A stretch of DNA of 64,000 nt from the NCBI GenBank assembly GCA_001312405.1, contig BBDR01000009.1, positions 1 to 64,000 on the forward strand. Direction: 5' to 3'. Below, one piece after another: positions 61,259 to 64,000 of this stretch (within the stretch, counting starts at the first letter, position 1; the number at the start of each line of letters is the position of its first letter). Made by a program: the position numbers and the translations under genes. A model generated the notes under the pieces. The model saw nothing but the letters and a program-made list of their open reading frames with translations. It was not told where the DNA came from and searched no databases. Source of the stretch: Clostridium sp. NkU-1 (lineage in GTDB: Bacteria; Bacillota_A; Clostridia; Lachnospirales; Lachnospiraceae).

Positions 61259-62391
61259 ATGGTAGGTATCATCGGAACGGGCGTTATTGCAGAAACACAT
61301 CTTAAGGCATACCTTGCACTTTCAGACAGATGTCAGATAGCTGCGCTGTGTGATATCTTTCCTGAGAAAGCGCAGAGGCTGAAAGAGAAGTATGGTCTGG
61401 CTGCAGCGGAAGTTTATGAGGATTATGACGAGATGCTTAAAAGACCGGAAATTGATCTTGTAAGTGTCTGTACTCCGCCTTTCACCCATTCGCCGGCTTC
61501 CATAGCATGTATGCGTGCAGGGAAGCACGTACTGGTGGAAAAACCCATGGCCTTGTCTCTTGCGGAATGCGACGAAATGATAGCGGTCCAAAAGGAGACC
61601 AACACCTATCTGGGAGTTATCTGCCAGAATCGTTTTACGAAAGAAAATCAGATACTAAAGGCACTGATAGAGAGTAAAGCCGCAGGCAGAGTGCTCTTTG
61701 GCCAGGTGGAGTCATTCTGGTATCGCGGTCACAGTTATTATGATCTTTGGTGGAGAGGCACCTGGGAGAAGGAAGGCGGAGGCTGCACCATGAATCACGG
61801 CGTACACCAGATCGATCTGCTTAACTGGATTATGGGCCTCCTGAGACTGTGACAGCTGTCCTGGCAAATGCTGCACATGATAATGCCGAAACAGAAGATC
61901 TGTCGGTGGCAATACTCACCTATAAAAGCGGGGCGGTAGTGACCCTTGCGGTAAATCTGGTGACCCATGGCCAGTACCAAAGGCTCGTCTTCCAGTGTGA
62001 AAAAGCGGGTATCTCATCCCCCTGTCAGATCAGGAGCAGCCGCTCTGCAGACTCAGGATTTCCGGTAGACGACCCCGATACTGTCGCAGAGCTTGAGAAG
62101 GTGCGGGAATCAATGCCAAAGCCAGAGAGGGAGAATCATGAGGCACAGATAGAGCGGGTTATCTGCTTTATGGAAAAAGGTGAAATACATCGGGAAGACA
62201 GCGCAGACGGCCGATTGGCTCTGGAAGTCATTACGGCTATCTATCAATCCGGATTTACGAAATCGACGGTCCGTTTGCCTTTGGGCAAGGACAGTCTTTT
62301 ATATGATAAAAATGGAATAAATGAAAATGGAAGGAATTTCCATGCGGCAAATCGAAATGCTGGCAGCGGAAATCAGGAGGAACTTAAGTGA
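61259..62391 (+). CDS. Gfo/Idh/MocA-family oxidoreductase
   Basis: The NAD(P) motif [16 protein letters not shown] opens the protein. The catalytic Lys lies in [13 protein letters not shown], and the C-terminal domain has [18 protein letters not shown]. The frame breaks near 61843; corrected it reads [15 protein letters not shown]. About 377 residues. The family oxidises or reduces sugars, sugar acids or inositol. Its stop overlaps the ATG of the GH67 gene (TGATG), so it probably acts on the same substrate. AAAGGAAG precedes the ATG. Confidence 0.88.
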
Positions 62392-64000
62392 TGTCAAAAA
62401 CAAGGGATCTGTGCTGGCTGATAAAGAAAGTACATCAGCCGGATATATCCGGTTATCATATCAAAGATAAAAAAGACAGTATTGTAATGAAAACCATAGA
62501 GAGAGAGCTGACCCTGTTATTTGAAGGCGCAGAGCCGTCGGATGATCCGGGATCTTCCCTGGTGCTGTCACTGGCAGGTGCTGGTGGCAGTGATGGATAT
62601 GAGATAAGAAAGACAGAGACAGGCTATGGAATAACTGCTTCTACTGAGAAAGGGCTTCTTTATGGAGTGTTCAGCCTTCACCGCATTCTGATCACAAAAG
62701 GAACGCTTCCCTTTATGAGCGAACCGGATCAGAGCATCCGCATGATAAACCATTGGGATAATTTCGACGGTTCCATTGAGCGCGGTTATGCGGGAGAGTC
62801 AATCTATTATGATGGAAACAACTTCAGAGGAGATATGGAAATCGTCCGCTCTTACGCAAGACTTCTTGCAAGTACGGGCATCAATGCCATATCAATCAAT
62901 AATGTAAATGTACATAAAAAAGAGACATTTTTCATAACGGGCGATAATCTGAAAGAAATCAGAAAGATAGCCGATGTGTTCAGTGAATACGGAATCAGGA
63001 CTTTTCTTGCCATCAACTTTGCCGCGCCCATAGCGGCAGGCGGGCTTGACACAGCGGATCCCCTTGCACCGGAAGTTGATGCATGGTGGGAAAAAGTGAC
63101 AGCTGATATATACAAAGAAATCCCCGAATTTGGCGGTTTTATCGTGAAAGCGGACTCTGAGGGAGAGCCGGGCCCATTTACATATGACAGGACACATGAA
63201 GATGGTGCCAATATGCTGGCGCATGCGGTTAAACCCTTTGGAGGCATTGTTATCTGGAGGTGTTTTGTATACAACTGTGCACAGGACTGGAGAGACAGAT
63301 CTCTTGACCGCGCTAAGGCTGCTTATGATATATTTATGGCATACGACGGCAAGTTCGAGGACAATGTCATTCTCCAGATCAAAAATGGTCCTATTGATTT
63401 TCAGATCAGAGAGCCTAATTCCCCGCTTTTCGGAGCGCTTAGAAAAACAAATCAAATACTGGAATTTCAGATCACCCAGGAGTACACAGGACATCAGATC
63501 GATCTGTGTTATTTAATACCCATGTGGAAAGAAACTTTGGATTTTGACACCTGCTACGGGAAAGATGCTTTTATTAAGAATGAGATCAAAAAGAACTCGC
63601 CGGATCCCAAGCGGTCAGGAATAGCGGCAGTGGGAAGTGTTGGCATGGATCCAAACTGGACAGGCAGCAAACTCGCTCAGGCAAATCTTTATGGATATGG
63701 AAGGCTTGTATGGGACAACTCCCTCAGCTCTGAAGCGATAGCCGGAGAATGGGTAAACCTGACCTTTGAGCTCCCTGAAGACGGGGCTGCAAAGGTCGTG
63801 GATATCCTTACTACTTCCAGAGGTGTTTATGAAAACTATACCTGTCCTCTGGCAGTAGGATTTATGTGCAAACCGGGTATTCATTACGGAGTGGACATTG
63901 ACGGATACGAATATGACAAATGGGGTACCTACCATTATGCGGACCGCAACGGGATAGGCAGAGAACGCTCGGTCGCAAGGGGGACCGGATATACGAGGCA
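62391..64000 (+). CDS. aguA: GH67 alpha-glucuronidase (partial, runs off the window)
   Basis: The frame is open from the ATG at 62391 to the right edge, 537 codons, with no break. Family landmarks are [85 protein letters not shown] and [14 protein letters not shown]. The enzyme removes 4-O-methylglucuronate from the ends of xylo-oligosaccharides, normally inside the cell; no signal peptide is seen, in agreement. AGGAGG lies upstream. Full-length members have about 680 residues, so roughly 140 residues are missing on the right. Confidence 0.93.
   Translation, partial: MSKTRDLCWLIKKVHQPDISGYHIKDKKDSIVMKTIERELTLLFEGAEPSDDPGSSLVLSLAGAGGSDGYEIRKTETGYGITASTEKGLLYGVFSLHRILITKGTLPFMSEPDQSIRMINHWDNFDGSIERGYAGESIYYDGNNFRGDMEIVRSYARLLASTGINAISINNVNVHKKETFFITGDNLKEIRKIADVFSEYGIRTFLAINFAAPIAAGGLDTADPLAPEVDAWWEKVTADIYKEIPEFGGFIVKADSEGEPGPFTYDRTHEDGANMLAHAVKPFGGIVIWRCFVYNCAQDWRDRSLDRAKAAYDIFMAYDGKFEDNVILQIKNGPIDFQIREPNSPLFGALRKTNQILEFQITQEYTGHQIDLCYLIPMWKETLDFDTCYGKDAFIKNEIKKNSPDPKRSGIAAVGSVGMDPNWTGSKLAQANLYGYGRLVWDNSLSSEAIAGEWVNLTFELPEDGAAKVVDILTTSRGVYENYTCPLAVGFMCKPGIHYGVDIDGYEYDKWGTYHYADRNGIGRERSVARGTGYTR

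Overview
The window looks like chromosome of a spore-forming Lachnospiraceae/Clostridium-type Firmicute, most like the Lacrimispora (Clostridium saccharolyticum) group. This rests on gene style and content: AGGAGG ribosome sites, an alpha/beta-type spore protein, a Csp-like subtilase, a selenium-dependent-type xanthine dehydrogenase, a two-subunit glycine decarboxylase behind a tandem glycine riboswitch, and LPxTG surface anchoring. No rRNA, CRISPR array or intact prophage is visible. The dominant technical feature is that about 60 single-base frame breaks cut otherwise well conserved genes. Most lie in A or T runs of 7-8 bases, so I read them as uncorrected homopolymer errors and give whole-gene coordinates across them.

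Layout. 0-2.5 kb: the C-terminus of a repeat-rich, sortase-anchored surface protein and a large cytosolic toroid-like protein of unknown role. 2.6-8.7 kb: a signalling island with an HD-GYP response regulator, a hybrid histidine kinase with receiver and HPt domains, an orphan CheB and a GGDEF protein. 8.8-13.9 kb: a GntR regulator, then a sulfur-handling cluster of TusA, a divergent LysR, two half-size YeeE/YedE membrane proteins around a second TusA, and a thioredoxin-reductase-like flavoprotein fused to a CxxC-less thioredoxin-like domain. 14.1-18.7 kb: a PatB/MalY C-S lyase, an amino acid permease, a FadR-type regulator and an MFS transporter. 19.0-20.6 kb: a YvlB/YvlD-like envelope-stress operon. 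20.8-27.9 kb: the complete glycine cleavage operon gcvT-gcvH-gcvPA-gcvPB-lplA-lpdA.

28.4-31.2 kb: a possible structured leader RNA, 8-oxoguanine deaminase, and remnants of a purine permease and of a GyrI-like protein. 31.4-39.0 kb: a secreted tyrosine phosphatase, a nitroreductase, a lone decarboxylase beta subunit, KdpD/KdpE-like regulators, a small hydrophilic protein and an APC permease. 39.3-45.9 kb: an ArsR-type regulator, a CUT1-type sugar ABC transporter and a family 2 glycoside hydrolase, which together form a saccharide-use locus. 45.9-52.3 kb: spore-related small proteins, a DUF2238 membrane protein, a ModE-like HTH protein, an RnfB-like ferredoxin with xanthine dehydrogenase, an acetyltransferase, a zinc-ribbon protein and a 47-residue membrane peptide. 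52.4-54.2 kb: a subtilase whose catalytic serine is glycine.

54.5-58.5 kb: a rubredoxin-domain protein, a nucleotidyltransferase-like protein, and a roughly 2.2-kb degraded segment bounded by a 27-bp copy of the tRNA-Val 3' end. The segment holds IS91-like, ISL3-like and tyrosine-integrase remnants plus two unknown genes, followed by tRNA-Val and tRNA-Ala. 58.6-64 kb: a 2-hydroxyacid dehydrogenase, a damaged epimerase, an AraC regulator, and a Gfo/Idh/MocA oxidoreductase overlapping a GH67 alpha-glucuronidase that runs off the window, suggesting glucuronoxylan use.
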